Assembly (NCBI RefSeq): GCF_900142145.1
Contig: NZ_FQZV01000015.1
Coordinates: forward strand, 1-64,000
Origin: Geosporobacter subterraneus DSM 17957
Lineage (GTDB): Bacteria; Bacillota; Clostridia; Peptostreptococcales; Thermotaleaceae
Direction of reading: 5' to 3'
DNA length: 64,000 nucleotides
Positions within the stretch are counted from its first letter, which is position 1. Every line of letters begins with the position of its first letter. Under the pieces are notes generated by a model. It did not search any database. It was not told the origin of the DNA and saw only the letters and a program-made list of their open reading frames with translations. The translations under genes were made by a program, and so were the position numbers. Shown here piece by piece: positions 27,892 to 36,754 of this stretch.

Positions 27892-28818
27892 TTACTCCTC
27901 TCTTTTTACTGTCTTCGATCCTACTTTTGATTGCAGCGGCTTTCTCTTTGTGGTTTCTAAAACCGGTGTTCGTTTTACTGCTTCTATCAATAGGCCCATG
28001 TCTCTTTCCATGGGTACAATGCTCATAACAATATTTCCATTATCAAGATTTCTTCTAGCCATAGGTGTAAAATCCGGTTCTCCTATATCAAGCCTTATTC
28101 CTAGTTGAGCGGATACATTATGGATAATTGCCTGTCTCTGACCAATAGTAGCTAAAGTAGCAGAAGCATTGGGATCCTTAGGAATGATCTCTACCCCCAT
28201 TCCCTTATCTAAGTAAAGCTGCCTTGACTGTTTAAGCCCTACGTTCATCAGCACAGTACCGTTTGCCTTAAGGAGGGGTCCGTCAAAATCAATCTCTGCA
28301 GGTATAACATCTGCGATTTCCGCAATATTTTGCCTTCCTAGCAGACCTTTTAATAGAAATAAACAAATAAATCCTACCAAAATACTGCCCCCATATACAA
28401 CAAGCTTTGGAATATTCATTGAACCTAGGCTATGGATGGTAATGCTGCTGAACAAGGCCGTGATAATGACCATATAGTTTCTTGCCTCAAAGGCCTTCGC
28501 AATGTCTTCGATATATGCAGTTCCCCTCGGCACCAGCTCAGTGGGCTCAATATTATCCAGACTCTGTCTTTCCATATTTCTTACATCCCTAAACTGTTGT
28601 GCTGCCAGAGCTAAGAAAGTAACTGCAGCATATTCCTTTTTAATCAAGGCTGGTATAGCAACAGATCCTAATGCCGCTGCTATGACACCTAAGGTTAAAT
28701 GGGAAACCAGACCTTGAGGATAACTGGGATACTGTCTAAAATCAATCCGCATCATATAAAGACGGGCAATAATTCCCATCATTAAAGGTATCAATATTGT
28801 CAATGTATATTCCTTCAT
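27892..28818 (-). CDS. YIEGIA-family membrane protein
   Basis: A 308-residue protein with several membrane segments (about 6-22, 42-60, 110-130, 140-165) and a soluble C-terminal domain. It carries AYIEDIAKAFEARNY (101-115), a variant of the YIEGIA signature that names the family. Homologues occur in spore-forming Firmicutes, in Bacillus near der, gpsA and spoIVA as here, so a sporulation role is likely but not shown by the sequence. Confidence 0.8.
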   Translation of the reverse strand: MKEYTLTILIPLMMGIIARLYMMRIDFRQYPSYPQGLVSHLTLGVIAAALGSVAIPALIKKEYAAVTFLALAAQQFRDVRNMERQSLDNIEPTELVPRGTAYIEDIAKAFEARNYMVIITALFSSITIHSLGSMNIPKLVVYGGSILVGFICLFLLKGLLGRQNIAEIADVIPAEIDFDGPLLKANGTVLMNVGLKQSRQLYLDKGMGVEIIPKDPNASATLATIGQRQAIIHNVSAQLGIRLDIGEPDFTPMARRNLDNGNIVMSIVPMERDMGLLIEAVKRTPVLETTKRKPLQSKVGSKTVKREE

Positions 28819-28890
28819 AAATTTCCTCCTAAATCTTTTTTTGCCCTTTTTAATATTATTTACTTTCCAAAGTCTTTTATAAACATTTGA

Positions 28891-28925
28891 AAAATAAAAG
28901 ACAGCCTTATCTTATAAAGCTGTCT
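28891..28925 (-). terminator. Intrinsic terminator of phoU
   Basis: Stem AGACAGC/GCTGTCT extended by an inner TTAT/ATAA stem, then a T-rich tail on the minus strand, 25 bases after the phoU stop. Confidence 0.85.
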
Positions 28926-28949
28926 GTCAACAGAATTATGCTGTTAATC

Positions 28950-29600
28950 CTACTTCATCCAATAGTCTCCTGTTTGAATATAAACTACTTTTTCACAAAC
29001 ATTTTTTGCATAATCGGCAATTCTTTCAATATGGGCACAGATAAACAAAAAGCTGGTAGATTGGGTTATTTTTCTTGGGTCCTCAATCATATAAGTTAGC
29101 AGCTCCCTATATACCTGGCTATAGATTTGATCAATTGTTATATCTAATGACCAGGTTTCCTTAGCCAGCTCAATATCCTTTTTAACAAAGGCGTCTAAAG
29201 ATTTTTTCACCATATCTGCGGCCAGATCAGCCATTCTTGGTATATCAATCAATGCCTTCATATATTTCTCGTTAGCCAGTTCAATTGTAATTTTCGCAAT
29301 ATCAACAGAATGGTCTGCCATTCTTTCCAGGTCTACGATTAATCGTAGAATAGAGCAAATCTCCCTTAAATCAATAGCCATTGGCTGCTGTGTAGCAATC
29401 AGTTTTATACACTTATCTTCTATGTCTTCTTCGATTTGATTAATATACTTGTCGTATTCAATCACTTTATTGGCTAGTTTAACATCCTGATCCTTCAAGG
29501 ATTTAATTGAATCTAAAATAGCTTCTTCTACCATACTTCCCATTTTCAATAAATCATTGTGCAATTTTTCCAGTTCATTGGTTAATTGTGATCTAGGCAC
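28950..29600 (-). CDS. phoU: PhoU, phosphate signalling regulator
   Basis: Links the Pst phosphate transporter to the PhoR kinase and limits phosphate uptake. The 216-residue all-helical protein has two PhoU repeats, each with the metal-binding E/D..RxxDH-like pattern (DLERMADHS and HIERIADYAKN). I chose the GTG at 29600, nine bases after GGAGG; a TTG at 29606 is too close to the site. It follows pstB by 23 bases. Confidence 0.94.
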   Translation of the reverse strand: MPRSQLTNELEKLHNDLLKMGSMVEEAILDSIKSLKDQDVKLANKVIEYDKYINQIEEDIEDKCIKLIATQQPMAIDLREICSILRLIVDLERMADHSVDIAKITIELANEKYMKALIDIPRMADLAADMVKKSLDAFVKKDIELAKETWSLDITIDQIYSQVYRELLTYMIEDPRKITQSTSFLFICAHIERIADYAKNVCEKVVYIQTGDYWMK

Positions 29601-29623
29601 TATCAACGACCTCCACTTATATT

Positions 29624-30376
29624 TTAGCCAAATCTTCCAGTGATATAGTCCTCTGTTCTCTTATCTCTTGGCTTAGAAAAAATGTTATCTGTCAAATCCG
29701 TTTCAACAACCTCTCCATTTAGAAAGAAGGATGTATAATCAGATACCCGTCCTGCCTGCTGCATGTTATGGGTTACGATTACGATAGTATATTCCTTTTT
29801 CAGATCTTCCAGCAAGTCTTCAATTTTCAATGTTGAAATAGGATCTAATGCAGAAGTGGGTTCATCCATCAACAGAACATCCGGTTCAACGGCCAGACAT
29901 CTGGCTATACATAAACGCTGCTGCTGACCGCCGGAAAGACCTAGGGCAGGTTTATCTAAGCGGTTTTTTACTTCCTCCCACAATGCTGCTCCCCGTAAAC
30001 TCTTTTCCACAATTTCATCTAGTTTATGCTTATCCTTGATGCCATGAATCTTAGGGCCATAAGCAATATTTTCGTAGACAGTTTTAGGAAAAGGATTCGG
30101 CTTTTGGAATACCATTCCTACATTCTTGCGAAGTTGAATCAAATCGCTTTTCTCACTATAGATGTTTATACCATCTAACAATATTTCTCCCTCAATACGT
30201 ACGTTGTCAATTAAATCATTCATACGGTTTAATGTACGCAGAAAGGTTGACTTTCCACATCCAGAGGGTCCAATTAAAGCTGTAACCTTATTTTTACGAA
30301 TAGGGATGTTTATATCTATTAAGGCTTGAAAATCCCCGTAATATAGATTTAAATGATTTACCTCAATTTTAGTCAT
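29624..30376 (-). CDS. pstB: PstB, phosphate ABC transporter ATP-binding subunit
   Basis: ATPase of the high-affinity phosphate importer. The 250 residues have Walker [10 protein letters not shown], the signature LSGGQQQR, Walker B LLMDEP and the H-loop THNMQQA. AGGAG nine bases ahead favours the ATG at 30376 over that at 30397. The usual partners pstS, pstC and pstA are not beside it; upstream lie phoR and phoP instead. A Pho-box-like repeat lies 111-138 bases ahead. Confidence 0.95.
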   Translation of the reverse strand: MTKIEVNHLNLYYGDFQALIDINIPIRKNKVTALIGPSGCGKSTFLRTLNRMNDLIDNVRIEGEILLDGINIYSEKSDLIQLRKNVGMVFQKPNPFPKTVYENIAYGPKIHGIKDKHKLDEIVEKSLRGAALWEEVKNRLDKPALGLSGGQQQRLCIARCLAVEPDVLLMDEPTSALDPISTLKIEDLLEDLKKEYTIVIVTHNMQQAGRVSDYTSFFLNGEVVETDLTDNIFSKPRDKRTEDYITGRFG

Positions 30377-30486
30377 ACGAAAAAGCTCCTTTCCCATCTT
30401 CCGGGCAATGATTTATCCGATCTGTTGCAAACCTATGCTTTGGTTTAACTCTACTCAATAATTTTATTTTGATTTTTTTATATCCT

Positions 30487-30514
30487 GATTAAAAACGTGT
30501 TAAATCCATGTTAA
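30487..30514 (-). promoter_or_regulatory. Candidate Pho box upstream of pstB
   Basis: On the minus strand TTAACA occurs at 30509-30514 and 30498-30503, and TTAATC at 30487-30492, each 11 bases apart. This matches the PhoP direct-repeat pattern known in B. subtilis. It lies between phoR and pstB, in the right place to control pstB-phoU under phosphate limitation. Confidence 0.7.
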
Positions 30515-30611
30515 TTTTTTTAGTTATACATTTTGTCAGTTATAATCCAGCTCGTAAGAATGATAACAAGAGGATCAGATGAGATGCTTGCCTAATAACT
30601 TGAATTTTCTC

Positions 30612-30640
30612 GTCAAAAAAGACGGTGTATCCCCGTCTTT
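30612..30640 (-). terminator. Intrinsic terminator of phoR
   Basis: An 8-bp stem AAAGACGG/CCGTCTTT with a T-run on the minus strand, 20 bases after the phoR stop. It separates the phoPR transcript from pstB-phoU. Confidence 0.85.
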
Positions 30641-30659
30641 CAAAGCATTTGGTTACTTA

Positions 30660-32432
30660 CTATAAAGGAATCCTGATGATAAACTCAGAGCCTTTGCCCA
30701 GTTCACTGTTGACTTTTATTTCTCCATCAAAGGACAGTACAATATGCTTTACAATCGCTAAACCTAAGCCGGTTCCGCCTGCTTTCTTTGAACGGGCCTT
30801 ATCTACCCTATAAAAGCGTTCAAATAATCTGGGTATATCCTCTTTCGGTATACCAATTCCTGTATCTTTTACAACAATAAAAATATTTTCATATCGTTTG
30901 TAGGCCAAAACCTTAACAGAACCCCCATGCAGGGTATACTTGATGGCATTATCCACTAGGTTAATCATCATCTGCTTAAACCAATCAGGATTACCATAGA
31001 TTTCAGGCAGCGATCCATCCAGCTCAAAGACAAGCTTAATTTCCTTTTGCGCCGCCAGCCCTTCTACTATATCCCCAATTTCTCTAATGGCCTCATTTAC
31101 TTTAATCTTTTTTTTCGTAAAATGAAGACGGTCATGTTCTATAGCAGACAAACTTAATAAATCATCGATGAGCCGTGAAAGCCTCTCGGTTTCGATTTCT
31201 ATAATATCTAAAAAGCGATTACGAACCTTTTCATTCTCAATAGCCCCATTCTTTAAGGTTTCAATGAACCCTGTAATAGAGGTAAGGGGTGTTTTCAATT
31301 CATGAGATACATTGGCAACAAAGTCCGAACGCATTTTTTCAAGCTTTCTCATTTCTGTTACATCCTGTATCAGCGCCATAACTCCAATAATTCGATTAGG
31401 ATCCATATCCAACCGGATAAAATTGGTGTAAATCTTTAAAATTTTTTGTTCGGGATAATCAATGGTAATTTCCGTCTGTCCCACATTATTGCTGTTCAAT
31501 ATGTCTTTTAGCACATCATGAAGTCTATTGTTTCGTATGACTTCAAGAATGTGTCTACCCATTACCTGCTCGTCTTCGATCTTGAACAACGTTTTTGCTA
31601 CAGGGTTCATCAGCATGATTTTATAAGATTTATCCACTGCAAACAGCGCTTCATTCATACTTGTAAGTGTTGACTGCAGCTTAGTATTTTTATCCCATAG
31701 TTCTGATATGGTAGCATTTAATTTTTCTGTCATAATGTTAAAGGTATCTGCCAGTATCTTTATTTCATCACTGGTATTTACATATACCCGGTTATTTAGT
31801 GAACCATTGGCAATGCTCTGGGCAGTCTTTGTAATTTCTTTAATCGGTTTGGTAACACTGTTTACATACCGATATCCTAAGATAGTAGCTACAATCATTC
31901 CACACAATGCAGCAATCATGACATTTTGCATAAGCATAAAATTGATACGATTGATTTCAGTAAGGGGAAACGCCAGCCTTGTAATTAAGTCTATCCTCTC
32001 GCCCATGATCAATGGAACAGCTACATAGATATAATTTACATCCGTTGTACTGCTCACCCGCTTACTTTTCCCTATTCTTCCACTTAGGGCCTCTTGAATT
32101 TCAGGCCGATGTAAATGGTTCTCCATTTTATAGAGATTTTCAGCGTTGACTTCCGAGTCGCCAATTACTTGACCACCGGGATTAATAAAGGTTACCCTAG
32201 CGCTGATTTTTTCACTGTATTCATGGGCTAATTTAGTAAAATCAATGGATTGGAGATCATCCTTCTTTATTCTCTCTTGCAAAAATAAATTAACGAGATT
32301 TCCATTTGCTATTAATTTCTCTTCTGTGTTTTCCATATAACTCTTTTGCATAAAGCCCAACGAAAGCAATCCCGTAATAATAATACCCACTAAAAACAAA
32401 AGGGTATAAGTTAAAAAAATTCTCCTTTGCAT
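30660..32432 (-). CDS. phoR: PhoR-type sensor histidine kinase
   Basis: Membrane sensor that phosphorylates the neighbouring response regulator. The 590-residue product has two membrane helices (about 5-30 and 165-188) around an extracytoplasmic domain, a HAMP linker (about 190-240), a PAS domain (about 255-355), the phosphorylated His377 in NVSHELKTPL, and an ATPase domain with NAIKYT, DTGIGI and GTGLGLAI. AGGTG lies ahead of the ATG at 32432; an in-frame GTG at 32441 is less likely. It could also be called ResE/WalK-like; the pst neighbours favour PhoR. Confidence 0.88.
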   Translation of the reverse strand: MQRRIFLTYTLLFLVGIIITGLLSLGFMQKSYMENTEEKLIANGNLVNLFLQERIKKDDLQSIDFTKLAHEYSEKISARVTFINPGGQVIGDSEVNAENLYKMENHLHRPEIQEALSGRIGKSKRVSSTTDVNYIYVAVPLIMGERIDLITRLAFPLTEINRINFMLMQNVMIAALCGMIVATILGYRYVNSVTKPIKEITKTAQSIANGSLNNRVYVNTSDEIKILADTFNIMTEKLNATISELWDKNTKLQSTLTSMNEALFAVDKSYKIMLMNPVAKTLFKIEDEQVMGRHILEVIRNNRLHDVLKDILNSNNVGQTEITIDYPEQKILKIYTNFIRLDMDPNRIIGVMALIQDVTEMRKLEKMRSDFVANVSHELKTPLTSITGFIETLKNGAIENEKVRNRFLDIIEIETERLSRLIDDLLSLSAIEHDRLHFTKKKIKVNEAIREIGDIVEGLAAQKEIKLVFELDGSLPEIYGNPDWFKQMMINLVDNAIKYTLHGGSVKVLAYKRYENIFIVVKDTGIGIPKEDIPRLFERFYRVDKARSKKAGGTGLGLAIVKHIVLSFDGEIKVNSELGKGSEFIIRIPL

Positions 32433-32441
32433 TGATTTCAC

Positions 32442-33134
32442 CTATTTCATTTTATATCCGATTCCCCGAATTGTTTCAATATATACCGGATGCCGGTCAT
32501 TATCCTCAATTTTCTTTCGTAAATGGCGGATATGCACATCAACTGTTCTAGTTTCTCCAAAATAGTCATAGCCCCAGACTTCATCCAGTAAAAAATTTCT
32601 TGAAAGAACTTTCCCTTTATTTTCAGCCAAAATCTTTAATAATTCAAACTCTTTTAAGGTTAACTCAAAAACCTTACCGTTTTTTGTAACTTCATGTTTC
32701 TCCGTATCTATGACGATATCATGGCAGCGAATGATTTTTCCTGTTTCCTTAGGTATTTCCTCAAATCGTCTCAATACAGCCTTAATTCTAGCAGTTAGTT
32801 CCCTAACACTGAAGGGCTTTGTGAGATAATCATCGGCACCCAGTTCTAAACCCAGCACCTTATCTGTTTCCTCCCCTTTGGCAGTGAGCATGATAATGGG
32901 AATTTTGCTGGTTTTACTATTTAGTCTTATCTTCTTGCAGGCTTCAAAACCATCTATTCCCGGCAGCATTAAATCTAATAATATCACGTCTGGAATCTCT
33001 TCATCTGCAATCCGAATGGCTTCCTCTCCATTATCGCTGGTTAATACGTCAAATCCACTACTTTCCAGATTGAACTGGATCAGTTCTATAATGTGCTGTT
33101 CATCATCTACGACCAATACTTTTTTCCTAGCCAT
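32442..33134 (-). CDS. phoP: PhoP-type response regulator
   Basis: OmpR-family transcription factor of 230 residues. The receiver domain has the acidic pair Asp10-Asp11, the phosphorylation site Asp54 and the LTAKG lysine; the C-terminal winged helix ends IETIRGIGYKMK. It is followed closely by phoR and preceded by pgeF at 29 bases. The Pho-box-like repeat ahead of pstB is the likely local target. Confidence 0.9.
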   Translation of the reverse strand: MARKKVLVVDDEQHIIELIQFNLESSGFDVLTSDNGEEAIRIADEEIPDVILLDLMLPGIDGFEACKKIRLNSKTSKIPIIMLTAKGEETDKVLGLELGADDYLTKPFSVRELTARIKAVLRRFEEIPKETGKIIRCHDIVIDTEKHEVTKNGKVFELTLKEFELLKILAENKGKVLSRNFLLDEVWGYDYFGETRTVDVHIRHLRKKIEDNDRHPVYIETIRGIGYKMK

Positions 33135-33163
33135 AAAACCTCTCCCTCCGGTGTTATACTACC

Positions 33164-33979
33164 TCATTTTAACTGTAAGATTGCAGCCATTCTTCCAGTT
33201 AACCCTTTTTCAAAGCGATAGGAATAAAATAGATGATTGTTGCATTGAGTACATAAATTGCTCGTTGTAATACTTCTTTGTAAAACCCCCATTTCCTCCA
33301 ATTGGTTTTTGTTTGCTTCCCATAAATCCAAATAATACTTGTTCTTTTCCTTGAAAAATACAAATCTATCGAGGTTTGTAAAATTTTGATTAAATTTATC
33401 AATTATTGTCTCATCTACTTCATAACAACAATTCCCGATGGATGGTCCAATAGCAGCCAGACAGTCCTTTGGTTTTGTACCAAAAAAATGTTCCATTTGG
33501 ATGAGTGCTTTTTGTGCGATCCGAAGTACGGTTCCTTTCCAGCCTGCATGGACTAAGCCTATGGCTTGGCGGACCGGATCTAAAATATAGATTGGAACAC
33601 AGTCTGCATGAAGAGTAACCAGTGCTATACCTCTCTCGTTAGTGATCATCCCATCTACTTCAAAAATATCACTGTCACTTATAATGCCCTTTCCTCTGTC
33701 TGCTATTGTGATTCGTTTTATTGTATCCTTATGTACTTGATCTGAAAGAACACCGTTTTCTATAGGGATATTGATAGCGCTAAAAAGCAAATCGTAATTT
33801 TTCTCAATATTCTCTTTGCCATCAGCTGTTTTGGTTCCCAGGTTTAAAGACTCATAGGGATTTTCACTGATCCCGCCAATTCGGCTTGTAAAACAGCTGT
33901 CTACAAGTCCGGTTTCTTCAAAAGCCTGTATGGTAAAGTAAGTTATACCGCTCACAACTTTTTGCTTAAATCCGCTCAT
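33164..33979 (-). CDS. pgeF: PgeF/YfiH-family protein (peptidoglycan editing factor)
   Basis: A 271-residue member of the YfiH/YlmD family, once called polyphenol oxidase. E. coli PgeF removes misplaced serine from UDP-MurNAc precursors, and some homologues act on purine nucleosides. The metal-binding residues are visible in LHADCVPIYILD and VHAGWKGT. AAGGAG lies ahead of the ATG. In Bacillus the homologue lies near ylmE and sigG; here it is followed by phoP-phoR. Confidence 0.88.
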   Translation of the reverse strand: MSGFKQKVVSGITYFTIQAFEETGLVDSCFTSRIGGISENPYESLNLGTKTADGKENIEKNYDLLFSAINIPIENGVLSDQVHKDTIKRITIADRGKGIISDSDIFEVDGMITNERGIALVTLHADCVPIYILDPVRQAIGLVHAGWKGTVLRIAQKALIQMEHFFGTKPKDCLAAIGPSIGNCCYEVDETIIDKFNQNFTNLDRFVFFKEKNKYYLDLWEANKNQLEEMGVLQRSITTSNLCTQCNNHLFYSYRFEKGLTGRMAAILQLK

Positions 33980-34017
33980 TTCTCTCTCCTTATCACTAAC
34001 AAAAAATTTTCAGCTTA

Positions 34018-34054
34018 TAAATAATAGCAAGCGGCTTCCCGACTTGCTATTATT
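34018..34054 (-). terminator. Hairpin after nrdR, probable terminator
   Basis: A 12-bp stem AATAATAGCAAG/CTTGCTATTATT with an 11-base loop, about 50 bases after the nrdR stop. The following tail is only moderately T-rich, so it is graded as probable. Confidence 0.55.
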
Positions 34055-34106
34055 CTACCCTTGATTGGTAAGATCTATTTCTTTTATAAAAGTCCCATGG
34101 CAAGAG

Positions 34107-34562
34107 TTATTTTTCATTTAATAATTTTTTTAATTCTTCCATGAATGTATTAATATCCTTAAACTGTCTATATACTGATGCAAATCTTACATAGGCCACC
34201 TCGTCCAAATCCTTTAGATGATTCATCACCAATTCGCCAATGAGAATACTTGTAATTTCTTTGTCCATGGTATTATGGAGACTTCTCTCAACTTCATCTA
34301 TTGTATGCTCAATATCCTTCATTGAAACAGGACGCTTCTCACAGGCACGAATCATTCCATTCAGTACTTTGTTTCTATTATAGGCCTCTCTTGTACCGTC
34401 TTTTTTAATCACGATCAACGGAATCTCTTCCACTTTTTCATAGGTTGTAAATCTCTTTCTACACTTGCTGCATTCTCTTCTTCTGCGGATAGCTTGTCCT
34501 TCTTCTGTAGGTCTGGAATCTACTACCTTCGTTTCAAAATACTCGCAGTATGGACAGTTCAT
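34107..34562 (-). CDS. nrdR: NrdR, repressor of ribonucleotide reductase genes
   Basis: Senses ATP/dATP and represses nrd genes. The 151 residues have an N-terminal zinc ribbon with Cys3, Cys6, Cys31 and Cys34 and an ATP-cone domain (about 46-136, with [15 protein letters not shown]). The start is the ATG at 34562, nine bases after AGGGGGAG; the frame extends further upstream without a site. No nrd genes are in this window. Confidence 0.96.
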   Translation of the reverse strand: MNCPYCEYFETKVVDSRPTEEGQAIRRRRECSKCRKRFTTYEKVEEIPLIVIKKDGTREAYNRNKVLNGMIRACEKRPVSMKDIEHTIDEVERSLHNTMDKEITSILIGELVMNHLKDLDEVAYVRFASVYRQFKDINTFMEELKKLLNEK

Positions 34563-34716
34563 CGCTTCTCCCCCTAAATGTGACCATGCCCTCACCTATA
34601 CATATTGTTACTCAAATTATAATATTTCATATAGGGAATGTCTACAATGAATTTTTCTGCTCATAATAGTAAAAACCATAACCGTTTTCATCACTTCCTT
34701 CTCTGAAAGGGGTTTC

Positions 34717-34986
34717 TTATTCCTTTTCTTCTAATTCTTCGGGCAAAATGACATCTTTCAGTTCTACTAAAATCACATCCATACCTATTTTTCTGATTTC
34801 ATGCCATGTGATAATAAAATCATTTTCTTTTCCGAAGAAGCTTAGAAATTTCCCTGGCCCAGGGACAATCAAAGCATCAATTCGCCCTTTCTCTAAATTG
34901 ACTTCAATATCAGACACAAAGCCTAATCTCCTGCCATCTACAATGTTAATAATTTCTTTTTGTCTCAAATCCGATGTGCTTATCAT
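34717..34986 (-). CDS. ymxH: YlmC/YmxH-family sporulation protein (PRC barrel)
   Basis: An 89-residue PRC-barrel protein of the YlmC/YmxH group, often found beside sigG and linked to sporulation by occurrence. Residues 3-40 show the family pattern (DLRQKEIINI, GRRLGFVSDIEV) and the C terminus is acidic. It is downstream of sigG, separated by that gene's terminator. The precise role is unknown. Confidence 0.88.
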   Translation of the reverse strand: MISTSDLRQKEIINIVDGRRLGFVSDIEVNLEKGRIDALIVPGPGKFLSFFGKENDFIITWHEIRKIGMDVILVELKDVILPEELEEKE

Positions 34987-35072
34987 ATCATCACCTTCTC
35001 ATCTCTTAATAATAATGTGTAAATAGCCTTTCTATATCTATGTATATAAAGCTTTAGAGCAATATATGATCA

Positions 35073-35110
35073 TAAAAAAAAACAAAAGCTGAGTATTTTG
35101 CTTTTGTTTA
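35073..35110 (-). terminator. Intrinsic terminator of sigG
   Basis: A 10-bp stem AAACAAAAGC/GCTTTTGTTT followed by a long T-run on the minus strand; it overlaps the sigG stop. Confidence 0.9.
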
Positions 35111-35881
35111 AATATGTTTTCTCATATGTTTTAGTGCCGTTTTCTCTAATCTTGAAACCTGCGCCTGGGAAATGCCTATTTCTTCTGCCACCTCCATTTG
35201 AGTTCTTCCTTCAAAAAACCGTAAGGTAAGTATTAATTTTTCGCGGTCACTCAATTTTCTTAGTGCTTCTCTGAGAGCAATACCTTCTAACCAGGTTTCG
35301 TCTTCACTTTTTTCATCACTGACCTGATCCATTACAAATATTGCGTCACCACTATCATGATAGATGGGCTCGAACAATGAAATCGGATCTTGAATAGCAT
35401 CTAAGGCAAAAACAACCTCTTCTCGAGGTATATTCAACTCTTTTGCTATTTCTGATATGGTAGGTTCCTTTGAATTCTTATTGATCAGCTGATCTCGGAT
35501 CTGGAGTGCCTTATAGGCTGTATCTCGCAGGGACCTGCTCACCCTAATCGAATTATTGTCCCTTAAATATCTTCGAATCTCACCGATGATCATAGGTACT
35601 GCATAGGTTGAAAATTTCACATTTTGCGACAGATCAAAGTTATCAATTGCCTTGATTAAACCAATACAGCCAACCTGAAATAAATCATCCACATGCTCTC
35701 CTCTATTATTAAACCGTTGTATTACACTTAATACTAATCTTAAATTTCCTTGAATGAATTCCTCTCTTGCAGAAAGATCACCTTGGTGAATCAAAGTAAA
35801 TAACTGTCTCATTTTCTCGTTGGTCAGTACGGGAAGTTTTGATGTATTAACGCCACAAATTTCTACTTTGTTGATATGCAT
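35108..35881 (-). CDS. sigG: RNA polymerase sigma-G, late forespore sigma factor
   Basis: Directs late forespore genes such as ssp and germination genes. The 257 residues start with MHINKVEICGVNTSKLP, typical of SigG, followed by sigma region 2 (DDLFQVGCIGLIKAIDNFD) and the region 4 helix-turn-helix (EIGISQAQVSRLEK). GGAGG precedes the ATG. It lies downstream of sigE but with a terminator between, so its main expression should come from its own promoter in the 110-base gap. Confidence 0.96.
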   Translation of the reverse strand: MHINKVEICGVNTSKLPVLTNEKMRQLFTLIHQGDLSAREEFIQGNLRLVLSVIQRFNNRGEHVDDLFQVGCIGLIKAIDNFDLSQNVKFSTYAVPMIIGEIRRYLRDNNSIRVSRSLRDTAYKALQIRDQLINKNSKEPTISEIAKELNIPREEVVFALDAIQDPISLFEPIYHDSGDAIFVMDQVSDEKSEDETWLEGIALREALRKLSDREKLILTLRFFEGRTQMEVAEEIGISQAQVSRLEKTALKHMRKHI

Positions 35882-35902
35882 GACAATTCCTCCATTCGAT
35901 GG

Positions 35903-35934
35903 ATTATTGCCCCCTTACATCAAAATTATTGCCC
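35903..35934 (-). promoter_or_regulatory. Duplicated GGGCAATAAT motif upstream of sigG
   Basis: On the minus strand GGGCAATAAT occurs at 35925-35934 and at 35903-35912, exactly 22 bases apart, in the short gap before sigG. It may be part of the forespore (sigma-F or sigma-G) promoter or a binding site; the match to those consensus sequences is only partial. Confidence 0.4.
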
Positions 35935-35968
35935 TTTTAAAAATCCTTTATACCATAAAGAGCGAAAA

Positions 35969-35993
35969 CTAAAAAGCAGCTTAACAGCTGCTT
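35969..35993 (-). terminator. Intrinsic terminator of sigE
   Basis: An 8-bp stem AAGCAGCT/AGCTGCTT with a 4-base loop and a short T-run on the minus strand, overlapping the sigE stop. It separates sigE from sigG. Confidence 0.8.
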
Positions 35994-36726
35994 AGATCAT
36001 TCGATTGATCTCTTTTCGCAATCTGGTTATAATTCTTTTTTCCAATCTAGAAATATAGGATTGAGAAATACCTAACATATCCGCAACTTCTTTCTGTGTT
36101 TTTTCTTCCCCGTTATTCAGACCAAATCTTAACTCCATGATTCTTTTTTCCCGCTTCGTAAGCTTTTTTAAAGCGATTTCCAACAATTCTTTATCAATTT
36201 CTTCCTCTAAAAATTTATATATTAGATCATTGTCGGTACCTAAGATATCTGACAGCAGCAATTCATTGCCATCCCAATCAATATTTAATGGTTCATCAAA
36301 GGAAATCTCGGCTTTTGCTTTGCTATTTCTCCTTAAATACATTAATATTTCATTTTCTATGCATCGAGAAGCATATGTAGCTAATTTTATCTTTTTTTCC
36401 GGATCAAATGTATTTACAGCTTTAATCAGTCCAATGGTGCCGATGGAAATTAAATCCTCTACTCCAACACCAGTATTTTCAAACTTTCTTGCAATATAAA
36501 CGACTAATCTTAGATTTCTCTCAATCAAAACGGTTTTCACTGCTCCATCGTCTTCCCTAAGCTGATCAATTAAAAACAGCTCTTCATCGCTGCTCAATGG
36601 TGGCGGCAAAGCTTCGCTGCCACCGATATAAAATATGCTGTCTTCCTCTACTATCCCTATTTTTCTTAAAATCCTAATTAGAATTATTCTATAGTTAAGT
36701 CTTAGCCTGGTAAAAAAGCTTAGCAC
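35992..36726 (-). CDS. sigE: RNA polymerase sigma-E, early mother-cell sigma factor (pro-form)
   Basis: Made as an inactive precursor and cut by SpoIIGA to run early mother-cell genes. The protein has a basic hydrophobic pro-region before the conserved [13 protein letters not shown], region 2 ([18 protein letters not shown]) and region 4 ([15 protein letters not shown]). I place the start at the GTG 36726 (244 residues) because GGGGG lies eight bases ahead; an ATG at 36741 has no site. It is 28 bases after spoIIGA. Confidence 0.95.
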   Translation of the reverse strand: MLSFFTRLRLNYRIILIRILRKIGIVEEDSIFYIGGSEALPPPLSSDEELFLIDQLREDDGAVKTVLIERNLRLVVYIARKFENTGVGVEDLISIGTIGLIKAVNTFDPEKKIKLATYASRCIENEILMYLRRNSKAKAEISFDEPLNIDWDGNELLLSDILGTDNDLIYKFLEEEIDKELLEIALKKLTKREKRIMELRFGLNNGEEKTQKEVADMLGISQSYISRLEKRIITRLRKEINRMI

Positions 36727-36754
36727 TCTAACGACCCCCATTTGATGATAGATT

